Of a DNA stretch of 64,000 nt, positions 63,540-64,000 are shown piece after piece. The DNA is taken from contig JAPJBO010000029.1 of the NCBI GenBank assembly GCA_030068145.1, forward strand, positions 496,001 through 560,000. The letters are read 5' to 3'. Below the pieces are notes generated by a model. It saw nothing but the letters and a program-made list of their open reading frames with translations, was not told the DNA's origin and made no database searches. Made by a program: the position numbers and the translations under genes. This DNA is from Diplonema papillatum (Eukaryota > Euglenozoa > Diplonemea > Diplonemida > Diplonemidae). How positions within the stretch are numbered: the stretch's first letter is position 1; each line of letters starts with the position of its first letter.

Positions 63540-63626
63540 TAAGCGTTAAGTAAGAAATGTCCACTTCGTACTTGTTCTCCCCTCCAGCCTCCGTCGAAAT
63601 AAGCACAAGGCAACCCCTCAAGTATT

Positions 63627-63998
63627 TTACTCCTCATAAACGATCAAGCAACAACAAGGCTCGTAGCTTGGGTTTCTCGATTTTGTCCAAAAAACTCGGA
63701 AACTCGGTCGGACCTTGAACATCAACCTTTGTAGACAGCCGGGAGGACGCGGGCAAACGATCCATGCACGGACCGGGAGGGGCAGGAGAGCCCCCTCCAA
63801 CAGGGAACTACCGCGAATAGAAAACCAGGAGTGTTGGCTTGTGTCGATCGGCACGGTCGTCCAGGTCTTTCTTGTCACTCCTTTGTCTAACCACCCTCCT
63901 CTACGTGGATGCTTCCACCGGACGTCGATTGTACCCACAATGTACGCCGGAACTGGAATGCTCATCTCAGGCCCTTGTCCTTGCAAAGCCCACACACT
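63627..63998 (-). CDS. Hypothetical ORF reaching the window edge
   Basis: A minus-strand frame open from the right edge of the window to a stop at 63627 (about 123 codons), with a fairly balanced composition (VPAYIVGTIDVRWKHPRRGG, then GCLQRLMFKVRPSFRVFWTK). No ATG is needed if it continues beyond the window. No family recognised; it may be chance. Confidence 0.2.
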   Translation of the reverse strand, partial: SVWALQGQGPEMSIPVPAYIVGTIDVRWKHPRRGGWLDKGVTRKTWTTVPIDTSQHSWFSIRGSSLLEGALLPLPVRAWIVCPRPPGCLQRLMFKVRPSFRVFWTKSRNPSYEPCCCLIVYEE

Positions 63999-64000
63999 CA

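Overview
This is a repeat-dominated stretch of a nuclear genome from a eukaryote, most likely a protist. The host genes recognised are eukaryotic (a CDK-like kinase, a CEP44-type centriole protein, the GPI-anchor subunit PIG-Y and secreted or membrane proteins), and they sit as isolated, mostly intronless islands among satellites, minisatellites, tRNA-derived repeats and DNA transposons. No rRNA, CRISPR array or bacterial operon is visible. The species cannot be fixed from the sequence. A ciliated or flagellated lineage with large intergenic spaces fits; a chromerid or another alveolate is only a guess.

Layout. 1-853: 5' part of a secreted Cys-rich gene on the minus strand, running off the window. 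1390-3715: 51-bp minisatellite. 4414-4879: near-perfect 15-bp array. 6540-8150: CDK-like kinase with two partial copies of itself downstream. 8380-10730: dispersed repeats and a full-length tRNA-Arg-derived SINE. 10730-14160: CEP44-type gene whose 3' half and 5' end/upstream region were each amplified in tandem. 14365-15234: a transposon-like element Y carrying a tRNA-like sequence. 16560-18402: tandem array of about 165-185 bp units. 18405-33645: candidate 15.2-kb DNA transposon X1, with a single 1809-codon DDE transposase ORF and a 7.5-kb array of a 41-bp satellite. 33885-34990: foldback and a fossil RNase H fragment. 35899-38085: a small unknown ORF and a signal-peptide/one-TM protein, both abutting SINE copies. 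39722-40635: second copy of Y. 40636-49250: repeats with no recognised gene. 49256-49549: PIG-Y. 51530-52100: ORF joining an integrase-tail-like domain to a coiled coil. 54433-56939: composite of two modules, R1 and R2. 58158-59012: zeta-type P-loop kinase preceded by a cluster of a short octamer. 59199-63539: second TIR element X2, containing the R1/R2 composite and a shorter array of the same 41-bp satellite.

How the parts relate. The most notable structure is the X family. Two loci share a 27-bp terminal inverted repeat starting GGGAGGTCACATTTTTACC, TAA at all four outer edges, a conserved right-end block of about 210 bp, and the 41-bp satellite inside. X1 alone carries the transposase, so X2 looks non-autonomous. 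The R1/R2 composite occurs outside X (54433-56939) and inside X2 (59304-61797). Each module is flipped in place between the two copies, and a 163-173 bp core within R2 is flipped again, so the region records several nested inversions. The host genes show no shared pathway.
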